This document shows positions 8,395 through 16,682 of a stretch of DNA of 24,668 nt, piece after piece. This DNA is from a virus: the IMG/VR virus record IMGVR_UViG_3300020174_000071, positions 1-24,668 of that record; one strand, written 5' to 3'. Under the pieces are notes generated by a model. That model was not told where the DNA came from. It saw only the letters and a program-made list of their open reading frames with translations, and did not search any database. Each line of letters opens with the position of its first letter. The stretch's first letter is position 1. The position numbers were made by a program, and so were the translations under genes.

Positions 8395-10144
8395 ACTGGC
8401 GCAACCCAGTAGCAGGATCGTAGTAACAAGCTCCACCTTCCTCGACGAAGTCTTGTGTATCCTCTACTTGTGGTTCCTCTGCTACATCCTCTGAGGTTGA
8501 GGCATTAAGGATACCGTAGCGTTTACCAGCTGCCCTAAACGTTGTGCAGCCAGATGCGCCACCATCATAAGCATCCATGTAAACTTTCTTAAAGTCTTCC
8601 CATGATACATTATCACCAACGTTACATGTCTTAGAACAAGCTGAGTCAACAAAGCGTGATGCCACGTTCAATACCCTCACGTGATCGAACACAGACAGTT
8701 CATCAGCAGTCTTACCCTTCACTTTAAATACACGGTAGCCGTAGTCTTCTACTCGTTCTGTCTTGGGTCCATCGAAGGTTTGGATAGTTCTGTCGTAGTA
8801 ATGGGAGAAGACAGGCTCGATTCCAGAGGATACGTTGTCGGCTGACAAGCTGATAGTTCCTGTTGGTGCAACAGATAGAAGATGACTGTTACGAATACCG
8901 TACTTGCTAATGCTATCACGTATATTGTGAGGAAGAGACTTAGCAAAGTCAGATTCAAGATAAGCCTGAGTAAAGAGAGGAAACGGACCCTTCTCAATCG
9001 CAAGCTCAACTGATGTAAGATAACAAACATCTCTGATCACTCCCATAATTTCTTCAAGAGTTCTCAGGAATGTTTCACTTCCGTAGTCAAACCCTAGGGC
9101 TTCAATGGCATTAGCTACACCAGTAACACCCAAACCCATACGGCGTTTACTCTTAGCTTCTAGCTCTTGTTCTTTCAAAGGATAGGTGGCACGATCAACT
9201 ACGTTATCCATTGCACGTACAACATGTGGGATGTCATTACGTAGTTGGTTCATGTTGAAGACATACTTGCCCTCATGATCCACAATGTACTTAGTCAAGT
9301 TGAAAGAACCTAGAAGACATGCACCATTGGGTGGTAGTGGTTGCTCACCACATGGGTTTGTTGCTGCAATCTTCTCTGCGTACCACAGGTTATTCTTCTT
9401 ATTGATACGATCAATGAAGAGGATGCCTGGCTCAGCCCAGTCCCATGTGCTGCGTAGGATTTGATCCCATAGGGCAGTGGCACTAACAGTCTTATAGACA
9501 CGCCCCTCAAACTTTAGATCGAAGTCTGTGTCATTCTTTACAGCTTTCATAAACTCATCAGTCACACCCACTGAGATGTTGAACTGTGTGAGTATGTCGC
9601 TGTTATTCTTTGCTGTGATAAACTCTTCGATGTCTGGATGATCAACACGAAGCACACCCATCTGTGCCCCACGGCGGTGACCAGCAGATGCTATCGTTTT
9701 ACACACGGCATCAAAGATACCCATGAAAGACAGAGGACCAGATGACTTGGAGTCCAACGACTTAATCATTGTGCCCCGTGGACGTAGAGTAGAGAAGTCA
9801 TAACCAATACCACCACCAAGACGCATAGTCTCAGCAGCACGACGAGCAGCTTCCATTATACCACCCATGCTATCCTCGATAGTCATAGATACAAAACAGT
9901 TGTAAGGTGTTACACGACGAGGCGCACCCATAGCAGACTGAACACGACCAGCTGGCAGGAACCTCTGGTTGTACAAGATATTTCTAAAGTTATTGAAGTG
10001 TCCTTCCCCATCCTTCAATGCCTCAGCCACACGAGTCATAGCTTCCTTGAAGGTCTCGCCTTTGCTGCGGTACTTCATTGCATGAATCTCTTCTGAGATT
10101 CTGATCTCTGGGCCGTACTGTTCTTCTGTGTTGGGTATGCTCAT
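8387..10144 (-). CDS. nrdJ: Adenosylcobalamin-dependent (class II) ribonucleotide reductase
   Basis: A 585-residue protein that reduces ribonucleotides to deoxyribonucleotides for phage DNA synthesis. Visible active-site elements are Y-N-C-F near residue 83 (first redox Cys), the finger-loop motif N-P-C-G-E at 263-267 (radical Cys with Asn and Glu), a second redox Cys at 276 (GACLLGSFNLT), GLGVTGVANA, and APTGTISLSADNVSSGIEP. The C-terminus has two Cys (573 and 584) that could regenerate the active site. Single-subunit length, no separate small subunit or activase nearby, and sequence style indicate class II, which needs host vitamin B12. There is no N-terminal ATP-cone. The start forms ATGA with the MazG-like gene. 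Confidence 0.92.
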   Translation of the reverse strand: MSIPNTEEQYGPEIRISEEIHAMKYRSKGETFKEAMTRVAEALKDGEGHFNNFRNILYNQRFLPAGRVQSAMGAPRRVTPYNCFVSMTIEDSMGGIMEAARRAAETMRLGGGIGYDFSTLRPRGTMIKSLDSKSSGPLSFMGIFDAVCKTIASAGHRRGAQMGVLRVDHPDIEEFITAKNNSDILTQFNISVGVTDEFMKAVKNDTDFDLKFEGRVYKTVSATALWDQILRSTWDWAEPGILFIDRINKKNNLWYAEKIAATNPCGEQPLPPNGACLLGSFNLTKYIVDHEGKYVFNMNQLRNDIPHVVRAMDNVVDRATYPLKEQELEAKSKRRMGLGVTGVANAIEALGFDYGSETFLRTLEEIMGVIRDVCYLTSVELAIEKGPFPLFTQAYLESDFAKSLPHNIRDSISKYGIRNSHLLSVAPTGTISLSADNVSSGIEPVFSHYYDRTIQTFDGPKTERVEDYGYRVFKVKGKTADELSVFDHVRVLNVASRFVDSACSKTCNVGDNVSWEDFKKVYMDAYDGGASGCTTFRAAGKRYGILNASTSEDVAEEPQVEDTQDFVEEGGACYYDPATGLRQCE

Positions 10145-10521
10145 CTGTTGTCTCCGCTTCCACGTAGTTTGTTTCGTTTCTGTCTGTCGTCTAATTTCTG
10201 GATGTTTAGTTCGAGGACTTCCTGAAGCCCACGCCCATAGATGTTAGCCAATGCTGTCGCATAGAAAACTACATCACCTAGTTCTTTCATGATCTCTTCG
10301 TTGTTGAAGCGGCTGCTGTCACGAATCAACTTCTTGATCTTTTCAGCAACCTCTCCAGCCTCACCAACAAGACCAAGGGTGTTCTCAACCAAGCGGTCAT
10401 GCCCAGTTGTAAGAATCTTTTTCTCGACCCAACCTGAATACAGGTCAGCCCAATCTACTTCGTCGCTTGACTGGAAGTTTTCAAAGTAACCAAAGCCCTC
10501 TAGGTCATCCCCGCTGATCAT
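10141..10521 (-). CDS. mazG: MazG-like nucleotide pyrophosphohydrolase
   Basis: A 126-residue all-alpha protein. The conserved metal-binding motif is E-x-x-E at 54-57 within GLVGEAGEVAEKIKK, followed by E-x-x-D at 80-83 in MKELGDVVFYA, and a basic tail. MazG-like enzymes hydrolyse (d)NTPs to the monophosphate and pyrophosphate. In marine phages they are proposed to adjust nucleotide pools or alarmone levels during infection. The gene is coupled to RNR by an ATGA overlap, so pool control and dNTP synthesis are made together. Single-domain length fits phage MazG rather than the tandem-domain bacterial form. Confidence 0.85.
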   Translation of the reverse strand: MISGDDLEGFGYFENFQSSDEVDWADLYSGWVEKKILTTGHDRLVENTLGLVGEAGEVAEKIKKLIRDSSRFNNEEIMKELGDVVFYATALANIYGRGLQEVLELNIQKLDDRQKRNKLRGSGDNR

Positions 10522-10748
10522 TCTACGACCTCAGCGTCCTCGACTTTTTTCTCTTCAGAAGCTTTCTTGTCTTCCTCTTCAAGGATAAGACCAGCCAGTA
10601 AATTCACACGGGCCTCTAATACCTGAGCTGTATACTTCATACGATCAATCTCAGAACTAGCAAGGCTGATTTCTTGCATTACTTTCTGTTGTGTTTCATT
10701 GAAGTCATCCGTGTATAACTCACGGTCATTGATTGTAATCTTAGCCAT
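10518..10748 (-). CDS. DUF6447-like small coiled-coil protein
   Basis: 76 residues from the ATG at 10748, chosen because GAGG lies 7 bases upstream. The N-terminus is M-A-K-I-T-I-N-D-R-E-L-Y-T-D-D, then a long heptad-like helix (about residues 18-60) and a Lys/Glu-rich tail. This layout, a short beta hairpin then a coiled coil, matches a phage family that I recall as DUF6447; the label is from memory. The stop overlaps the MazG-like start by 4 bases. Function unknown. Confidence 0.65.
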   Translation of the reverse strand: MAKITINDRELYTDDFNETQQKVMQEISLASSEIDRMKYTAQVLEARVNLLAGLILEEEDKKASEEKKVEDAEVVE

Positions 10749-10902
10749 TTGATACCTCACAGCTTACTAGTTTAACATCATCTATATCGTAGATCATATC
10801 CACGAATAGCTCTCTTATAACACGAAGAATCTCTTCGTCATCAACTTCTAAGAAGTTTGCTTCAGGGTCTACCTTGATATAAACTTTTACTTCAAACTCC
10901 AT
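10741..10902 (-). CDS. Small acidic protein, unknown
   Basis: A 53-residue frame starting at ATG 10902 with AGGTG 6-8 bases upstream and overlapping the next gene by 8 bases. It begins M-E-F-E-V-K-V-Y-I-K and ends D-V-K-L-V-S-C-E-V-S-N-G, suggesting a compact alpha/beta fold. It has 15 acidic and 5 basic residues. Similar 50-residue beta-alpha-beta proteins occur in many phage genomes (from memory) with no known role. Confidence 0.65.
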   Translation of the reverse strand: MEFEVKVYIKVDPEANFLEVDDEEILRVIRELFVDMIYDIDDVKLVSCEVSNG

Positions 10903-10943
10903 GAGAGCACCTAGTTATACGTCTAGGAAATTTCAAGTCAACA

Positions 10944-11333
10944 CTATTCATTAATCCAATCCTTAGGTATTAGTTTATCAGCATACTTAAAGCCATGCTT
11001 CTTACACCAATCTCCGTAGCTACTCTTCGCTCCCTTGTAGAGCTTAGCCCTACTGTTAGAAAAGACGAAACGAATATCTAAGTCTGGGTACTGCTTCTTG
11101 ATCTCGACATGCTTACGTCTATCGTTAGAAATGAAGCGACCTTTTGTTTCAATGATGATACCATTTTCTAAGACAAAGTCAGGGGTGTAGGTGCGATGCT
11201 TTAGGTCTACCCACTTGATCTTAGTCTTCTCGTAGGTGTAATGAACACCTAGCTTTTCTAAGTGTTGAGCTACATCAAGTTCAATACCTGAGCGGTACCC
11301 TTCCTTGATGCCTCTAAACCTAGTTTTCTTCAT
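10944..11333 (-). CDS. T7-type endonuclease I (Holliday junction resolvase)
   Basis: A 129-residue protein like T7 gp3. Active-site residues line up by spacing: Glu 18 in Y-R-S-G-I-E, Asp 52 in Y-T-P-D-F, and Glu 62/Lys 64 in I-I-I-E-T-K-G-R-F. These correspond to T7 E20, D55, E65 and K67. A conserved F-V-F-S-N motif follows. The enzyme resolves branched DNA before packaging and helps degrade host DNA. The start overlaps the Cas4-like nuclease gene by 14 bases. Length is close to the family norm (T7: 149 residues) with a shorter C-terminus. Confidence 0.92.
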   Translation of the reverse strand: MKKTRFRGIKEGYRSGIELDVAQHLEKLGVHYTYEKTKIKWVDLKHRTYTPDFVLENGIIIETKGRFISNDRRKHVEIKKQYPDLDIRFVFSNSRAKLYKGAKSSYGDWCKKHGFKYADKLIPKDWINE

Positions 11334-12195
11334 TGTAGGTTAAGTCCTCTGGCACCTTAGGTAACTTGACTATTTTAGTCAGGTACTCAGCCCTCTTGCC
11401 GCCGTTGTACAAAAACTTTCTTGCCTCAGGGAAACACTGCTTCTTGTATTCACAGAAGGTGCAGGGTTTATCCAGCTTCATATTCTCTGACGTGTCAGAC
11501 TGAGGCACTGGTTCATAAGCTCTTGCAGGTGGCTCAGTGAAAGACACCATAGTCTTGATGTCCTTTACCTCTTGCTCTTTTGTTTTAATCTCTTCAGAGA
11601 AATCATAAACATCTAAGCACATCTCGCCTGTCACTTTATTAACTACGAGGAAAGCCCCAGTCGTTTTGTCTGTGACTAGGGGATCATCCTTAGCTGCGAA
11701 CACATAAGAACTTAACTGAGAAACATAACCAAATGGGTCATCTTCTCTGAGGTTACCCTCTTTGAACTTCTTGAATCCGTAGTCTGTCGTAGTCTTAACA
11801 TCAATGGTAACACCATCAATCACAGCATCCCTGTGACCTCTGATACCAGCAACGAACATTCGTGTCTGTGTTCCTTCCACCTTGTGGCCTGAGATGTCAG
11901 CGAGTGCCAGGATTAATTCCTCGATCATGTCGCCGTAGAAAAACTTCAACAGGCCAGCACCATCAAAGCTCTCGCCTAAGTCTGTTCTATTAATCTTGTA
12001 CCACAACTTCCTTTGGCACGGTGTGCCAACAGATGAAAGGGATAGGTACCCTCTTGGTTTCTGAGGTTTAGCGAAACGGGCCTCTGCCATAGATGCAATA
12101 TTCTCTGCCATGTATTTACCAACAGTTGCTTTCCAACCGTTCTTACCTTGCAGGGTTTGCTCAATGTCTTGAATGAGGGTGTCTATCTTTTTCAT
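11320..12195 (-). CDS. Cas4/RecB-like Fe-S PD-(D/E)XK exonuclease
   Basis: A 291-residue protein. Cys 60 (T-P-C-Q-R-K-L-W) and a C-terminal C-x-x-C-x5-C cluster (Cys 245, 248, 254) form the four-cysteine iron-sulfur pattern seen in Cas4 and AddB nucleases. Nuclease motifs lie between them: GDMIEE near 89-93, G-H-R-D-A-V-I-D-G (Asp 123), I-D-V-K-T (Asp 132, Lys 134) and Q-L-S-S-Y (Gln 160, Tyr 164). No CRISPR genes are nearby. In this operon it probably fills the exonuclease role of T7 gp6, in recombination and host DNA breakdown. AGGA sits 7 bases before the start. Confidence 0.87.
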   Translation of the reverse strand: MKKIDTLIQDIEQTLQGKNGWKATVGKYMAENIASMAEARFAKPQKPRGYLSLSSVGTPCQRKLWYKINRTDLGESFDGAGLLKFFYGDMIEELILALADISGHKVEGTQTRMFVAGIRGHRDAVIDGVTIDVKTTTDYGFKKFKEGNLREDDPFGYVSQLSSYVFAAKDDPLVTDKTTGAFLVVNKVTGEMCLDVYDFSEEIKTKEQEVKDIKTMVSFTEPPARAYEPVPQSDTSENMKLDKPCTFCEYKKQCFPEARKFLYNGGKRAEYLTKIVKLPKVPEDLTYNEEN

Positions 12196-12214
12196 CTAAG
12201 TTCCTTTCAAAGGT

Positions 12215-12240
12215 GCCCCCACCCAGTTAAGGGAAGGGGC
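12215..12240 (-). other. Imperfect GC hairpin between SSB and exonuclease genes
   Basis: GCCCC and CCC arms pair with GGG and GGGGC around a 2x2 internal loop, with the loop sequence AGTTAA. It sits in the 95-base gap after the SSB stop, just before the ribosome site of the next gene. No U-tract follows on the - strand, so it is more likely an attenuating, RNA-stabilising or processing structure than a full terminator. The gap 12241-12290 holds only a purine-rich run. Confidence 0.4.
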
Positions 12241-12290
12241 GTTCTTGCAAACAAAACGAAATAACAATAGGGGGAAAGGAGACCCCTTAG

Positions 12291-12812
12291 TTAAAACGGA
12301 ATGGCATCCTCTAAGGGTGAGGAGTCTTCCGCTTTGTCCTTGCTAGCTGAAGGAGTAGAGGCTAGCTTAGACAAGTCCTGAAAGCGGGGGGAGGAGCCGC
12401 CCTCAGATTCATAGACCACATGGTCTATCACTTGCACTGACTCAAGGCGAGTACCAAACCTTGCGCCAGCTGGGTAAATGGAAACAGTCACCATGCCCGT
12501 GGAACCATTACCAATGTACCCTTTCTCATCAAGATTCCAAGGTTGCCCTGTAACATCTGCTACTGTAGGCGCACCACCTTGCCACTCATGTTTACCAACG
12601 TGAGGGCGAGAGAATGTAACCTTACCATCTTTGATTTGTTTCATAGAATTAGATGCGTTTAATTTCTCTTGGTTCTCTTCATCGAGAATCATTGTGATCT
12701 TAAACTCACCATCTGTTTCTTTATTCCACTCAGCACGGTCAAGATTTGAGGGGAATACCTTTGCCCACTCAAGTGTTCCTACCAACTGAAGATGTTCTGC
12801 TTTTGAAGCCAT
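12291..12812 (-). CDS. Single-stranded DNA-binding protein, T7 gp2.5-like
   Basis: A 173-residue protein. The body shows an OB-fold-like pattern: L-E-W-A-K-V-F near the start, E-F-K-I-T-M-I-L-D, a central Y-I-G-N-G-S-T-G-M-V-T-V and S-V-Q-V-I-D-H-V-V. The C-terminus is an acidic tail ending E-D-A-I-P-F with a terminal aromatic residue. That feature lets gp2.5-type proteins contact polymerase and helicase. GAGG lies 8 bases upstream of the ATG. It is placed directly after the DNA polymerase gene, as expected for a replisome protein. Confidence 0.87.
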   Translation of the reverse strand: MASKAEHLQLVGTLEWAKVFPSNLDRAEWNKETDGEFKITMILDEENQEKLNASNSMKQIKDGKVTFSRPHVGKHEWQGGAPTVADVTGQPWNLDEKGYIGNGSTGMVTVSIYPAGARFGTRLESVQVIDHVVYESEGGSSPRFQDLSKLASTPSASKDKAEDSSPLEDAIPF

Positions 12813-12866
12813 TTGCTTACCTCTTTTCTACTAGTGGTTTATACATAGGGATTGTACTAGATGTTG

Positions 12867-14828
12867 TCAATGGGTGTCCAACCAATTTTTTCCTACATCA
12901 TAGGAGCCTGGGGTTGGAATCTTGAAACCTAGCTCTTGTCCAACCTCAAGCATACACTGTGCTTGAAGCTTACCAAGTTCTGTAGCTTCCTCTTCTGTGC
13001 CTATCACCTCTGTCTGGTATTCATCATGGATGAACCCAACCAGTTTGAAGTTGAAGCCTAGTCGTCTAGCCTCTGATGTCCAGCGCAGCAGTGTGTGTTT
13101 CATCAGGATGCTCTCAGCTGATTGCAGCATACCTGCTAGTGCCTTGTGTTCAGAGGGTACAATAACTTTACGACCATCGTAGCCAGTGAAGTATTTCTTT
13201 TCACCGACCAAGGGGATGTACCTGTTCTTCAAATCCTTGAGGCCATCAATGGATTGAACAAAGTCCTCTCTCGCTTTGACTGCTTGCTTCTTATTAACTC
13301 GCAGTATCTGCGCTGTCTTCTCCACCCCTGCACCTAGTAGCCATGCGTATATGAATGTCTTCGCCATGTCTCTGGTTGCGTGTGGAATACCCAGCGCACG
13401 TTTGTTCACGTTGTGAATGTCTGTTTCGTTCTCTTTCTTACCTTCCATGATAGCCTTAGCATACTGGTCAGCATCGAAGTGACGCCATAGGTAATCAGCT
13501 AGAACCCTAAGTTGAATGCCATCTGCGTCAGTTCCGACAAGGAATGAGCCACTAGGAGTAGTCCAACAAGCTCTAAGATTCGAATCATATTGTTTCTTTA
13601 CCTCTTCAACTGCTGTCCTTGCCTCACCATAGAATGCTGATGGGATATTGGCAGTGTTAGGTGCCTTATGAGCACAGCGTCCAGTCCATGCACCAATGTT
13701 GTTGATGGTACCATGAATCCTACCGTCATCACCTACCTGCCCAAGCCACTCGACAAGAGAGGAACGCCTACCTTCAAGGGTCAACCATTTAGCTAGAGCC
13801 TTTGCCCCCTCTGGTGCGTCCTCTGGTAGTGTGCTTAGATTATCCTCTGAGCACATCCAGCCATAACGGTCTAGGTCTTTACCCTTCTCTTCATAGAACT
13901 CCTTAGACATAGAAGGTACGGTCTCACTCCAAGGATCACCAACACTCAGTCGATCATACTTGATGCGTGTCTTAGTCTTATCCACTGGGTGCCAGCCAGC
14001 TTCCCACAGTGCATCAATACGAACACGAGGTGAGCCAGGCTTGAAGTCAATCCAGTCATAGCACACTAACTCTTCGCCCTCTTTCTTTGTGACAGCGTAT
14101 CTTTCTTTTGCCTTAGCCACTGAGGCCATTGGCTCACCATCTTTCTTGAGGCGGTACTTTATTCTGTTTACCTCAGTCAGCTTTGGCGGGAAGTCCATCA
14201 TGAACTGTTCTTCTAGCTTCTGCATCTGGTTCTGAATAGACTTCAATAAGAACTCAGCCTTGGGTACATCAAAGGCAAAGCCGTAGTACCTCGTGCGTAC
14301 CAGTTCTATCTGTAGGTCATGCTCTGCTCTGAGAGACTTGCGCCAGTCAGGATCAAAGATGTACTTCTTGAAATGATTGAACAAAGCCTCTGTTGTATCA
14401 AGGTCACCCAGCCAATACTCCACCATCTCCTCAGAGAACTGATCGAAGGCGTGGAAGTCACCCTTGTATACCTTGAGCCTCTTACCCCAAGCATCCAAGC
14501 TATGTGGGCCTCGTGATCCTTTGACCATAGGTACATCGTAGTTGATTGTACGAGATACAACCAAGGTGTCGATGATCTTTTGTGGATCAACTACACGACC
14601 ACCCAACAGTTTGTTTAGCTGAGGTGCATCAAACTGAATGAAGTTGTGACCAATGATGCGATCAACTGATTGGTACCACTTGATTGCTTCTTGCTTAGCC
14701 TTGGTATCCTCGTGGCAGTTCTCGAACTTGTAGACTTCACCAGTCTCTAAGTCCTTACCACCACAAAGCCATAGCTTATCACAGTCATCGAGACCGTTTG
14801 TTTCGATGTCACTCACAACTAACTTCAT
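12867..14828 (-). CDS. T7-like family A DNA polymerase with 3'-5' exonuclease
   Basis: A 653-residue replicative polymerase, somewhat shorter than T7 gp5 (704). The exonuclease domain has D-I-E (Asp 7, Glu 9), G-H-N-F-I-Q-F-D (61-67) and Y-W-L-G-D-L-D (138-144). Polymerase motif A is T-D-A-D-G-I-Q-L-R (Asp 434), motif B is R-D-M-A-K-T-F-I-Y-A-W-L-L-G (Arg 486, Lys 490, Tyr 494) and motif C is I-H-D-E (Asp 602, Glu 603). Tyr 494 equals T7 Tyr 526/E. coli position 762. Leu 498 replaces the usual Tyr (E. coli 766). T7 polymerase needs host thioredoxin; whether this one does is unclear. The start forms ATGA with the primase-helicase stop. Confidence 0.95.
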   Translation of the reverse strand: MKLVVSDIETNGLDDCDKLWLCGGKDLETGEVYKFENCHEDTKAKQEAIKWYQSVDRIIGHNFIQFDAPQLNKLLGGRVVDPQKIIDTLVVSRTINYDVPMVKGSRGPHSLDAWGKRLKVYKGDFHAFDQFSEEMVEYWLGDLDTTEALFNHFKKYIFDPDWRKSLRAEHDLQIELVRTRYYGFAFDVPKAEFLLKSIQNQMQKLEEQFMMDFPPKLTEVNRIKYRLKKDGEPMASVAKAKERYAVTKKEGEELVCYDWIDFKPGSPRVRIDALWEAGWHPVDKTKTRIKYDRLSVGDPWSETVPSMSKEFYEEKGKDLDRYGWMCSEDNLSTLPEDAPEGAKALAKWLTLEGRRSSLVEWLGQVGDDGRIHGTINNIGAWTGRCAHKAPNTANIPSAFYGEARTAVEEVKKQYDSNLRACWTTPSGSFLVGTDADGIQLRVLADYLWRHFDADQYAKAIMEGKKENETDIHNVNKRALGIPHATRDMAKTFIYAWLLGAGVEKTAQILRVNKKQAVKAREDFVQSIDGLKDLKNRYIPLVGEKKYFTGYDGRKVIVPSEHKALAGMLQSAESILMKHTLLRWTSEARRLGFNFKLVGFIHDEYQTEVIGTEEEATELGKLQAQCMLEVGQELGFKIPTPGSYDVGKNWLDTH

Positions 14829-16426
14829 ATCTGATAGGATACCTCTTCTAACACTGTTGTCTCAGGATTGTAGTACACTGATCCAGCAGCACCCAGTTTA
14901 GCAAATGGTCTGTTCTTATCAACTACAAAATAAGTTGTGTTGCGTTCTGTCTCATCCTCTGCCTCAGTATCCCTGTTCAGTTTGATACAGACAATGGCTT
15001 CCTCTTCAAGGGATGCTGCGTACTTGGTACGCCCATCGTCATTGACCTGAGAGATAAAGATCACACCAATGTTAAGTTCCTTGGCTAGCTGTGCCATACG
15101 TGCACCAACAGTTGTCAGTGTGCTGGTTGCACCCTCGACCCCTGCATTGGACAGGTACGCTAGTCGCTGGACGTGATCAATGAAGATGTACTCAGCACCA
15201 TAGATGGTCGAGGCCAAGCGTACATAATCTAGTAGCTTCATAGGATCATCGTGTGCTCTCATCTCAAAGATGATTGTGTTCAGGTCTTGGCTAGCGATCT
15301 GTGCTGCAAGGATAACCTCATCCTCTGACACACCATTCTCTGCTGCATCCTCTCTTGTTCTGACGTTGACCCCAAGTTGATAAGTTGCCATTGCACGATA
15401 GGTTGTGGACTTCATCTCTTCCATGTGCAGCAAAGCAACACGAGCCTGGGACTTAAGCAACCCCATCTCGAAGTACCTGATCAACTCAGTCTTACCTTGA
15501 CCACGCAATGCCTTGATGAATGTTAGACCACCCTTGACCAAGCCTCTGATCTTATCGTCTAGTCCCTCGTGTCCTGTTGGGACATAGGCGTAAGGGTTTT
15601 CTTCAATGATAGCCTTACGAACTTCAAGCTCACCCACGAAGAAATTGTCAGGGCTGAAGCGTTGAGGCTTGAGTGCTGACCACTTCAGATCACCTGCGTC
15701 ACCAGCTGTTAGGAAGTCATTAGCATCCTTGTGCTTGGTTAGAGGCACATAGAAAAACTTCTCAGGGAATAGGGCGTACAGTTTATCAGCTGCTGCTTTA
15801 CCTGCTGCGTCTAGTTCCCCTGCGTAGATCACCTCAGAGAATGCATTCAAGTAGTCAAAGTTCTTCTTGATGAACTGCTCAGAGATCGAGGAGCTTGGCA
15901 GGGACTTGACTGGAAAGCTCTTGCCTAGTGCTTGGTAAAGACTAGCAGCATCGAACTCACCCTCTGTGATGTAGATACGCTTGCTTGATCCAGCGTTGAA
16001 GTCAGGCCCAAACAAATCCCGTGGGGAGCCACGCTCTTTAGTCCAGAATTTCTTTTCGTCGTAGCCTCTGTACTTAACGTTGTTGGGGTACTGAAAGGCG
16101 TAGCGAACTGGGTTACCCTGTGCGTCTAGCTGCATCTGGATTCCGTAGAACTCAGCTACATCCTTATCTAATCCTCTGATCCCTGAGTAGGTAGCAGATG
16201 ATACCATACGTTTCTCTGGTGGTGTCTTCATCTCACCTACTGGGTAGGCTTCCTCTGCCCAGTCAAAGATGCTGGTTCGAAACCCTTTGCTTGGGTAAGC
16301 TCTCTTGCAAGCGAAGCATTCACCAACCATCTTACGTGGGTTGTAAGAGAAAGCATCTGAACTACCGCACTCTGAGTAAGGACAGGGCTGGTGAGATATC
16401 TCTAGGTCTGTCACTTCAGCTACCAT
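14825..16426 (-). CDS. T7 gp4-like primase-helicase
   Basis: A 533-residue bifunctional replisome protein. A zinc-binding N-terminus (Cys 15, 20, 37, 40) recognises primer sites. The Toprim primase core has E-G-E-F-D (155-159) and G-E-L-D-A-A-G (203-209), where the usual D-x-D is E-x-D. The RecA-like ring helicase follows, with Walker A A-L-R-G-Q-G-K-T at 306-313 (Ala replaces the first Gly), H-M-E-E-M at 334-338 with the catalytic Glu, Walker B-like Y-I-F-I-D-H, and V-I-F-I-S-Q-V. It is translationally coupled to the polymerase (ATGA) and overlaps the small upstream gene by 11 bases. Confidence 0.94.
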   Translation of the reverse strand: MVAEVTDLEISHQPCPYSECGSSDAFSYNPRKMVGECFACKRAYPSKGFRTSIFDWAEEAYPVGEMKTPPEKRMVSSATYSGIRGLDKDVAEFYGIQMQLDAQGNPVRYAFQYPNNVKYRGYDEKKFWTKERGSPRDLFGPDFNAGSSKRIYITEGEFDAASLYQALGKSFPVKSLPSSSISEQFIKKNFDYLNAFSEVIYAGELDAAGKAAADKLYALFPEKFFYVPLTKHKDANDFLTAGDAGDLKWSALKPQRFSPDNFFVGELEVRKAIIEENPYAYVPTGHEGLDDKIRGLVKGGLTFIKALRGQGKTELIRYFEMGLLKSQARVALLHMEEMKSTTYRAMATYQLGVNVRTREDAAENGVSEDEVILAAQIASQDLNTIIFEMRAHDDPMKLLDYVRLASTIYGAEYIFIDHVQRLAYLSNAGVEGATSTLTTVGARMAQLAKELNIGVIFISQVNDDGRTKYAASLEEEAIVCIKLNRDTEAEDETERNTTYFVVDKNRPFAKLGAAGSVYYNPETTVLEEVSYQI

Positions 16427-16682
16427 TGTTTACCTTCGCTCTCTCTTTGTCATTTACATCCCCAAACTTACATTCATCTTTCTCGTACTTAATATGATCT
16501 TCGATAAAGTCATACGCTATCTGCATGTCTAGCTTGGCTGCTGCACAATACAGCACTAGCTTCAAGCCTTCCTCTGCCAGTAATCCACGGGCATGTGCAT
16601 CCATGTGAAACTGATAGGTAGCTGAACCATCCTCGTGTTCTTCTACGGTTTCGACACCAATCATACCTACGTCTTTATTCAT
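16416..16682 (-). CDS. Small phage protein, unknown
   Basis: 88 residues from the second of two consecutive ATGs (16685 and 16682). The second is preferred because GGAG is 7 bases away. It begins with a short strand and the pattern E-D-G-S-A-T-Y-Q-F-H-M-D, then a hydrophobic helix E-G-L-K-L-V-L-Y-C-A-A-A and a charged tail. This strand-then-helix layout recurs in small phage proteins near replication genes (from memory). It overlaps both ThyX and the primase-helicase gene. Function unknown. Confidence 0.65.
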   Translation of the reverse strand: MNKDVGMIGVETVEEHEDGSATYQFHMDAHARGLLAEEGLKLVLYCAAAKLDMQIAYDFIEDHIKYEKDECKFGDVNDKERAKVNNGS

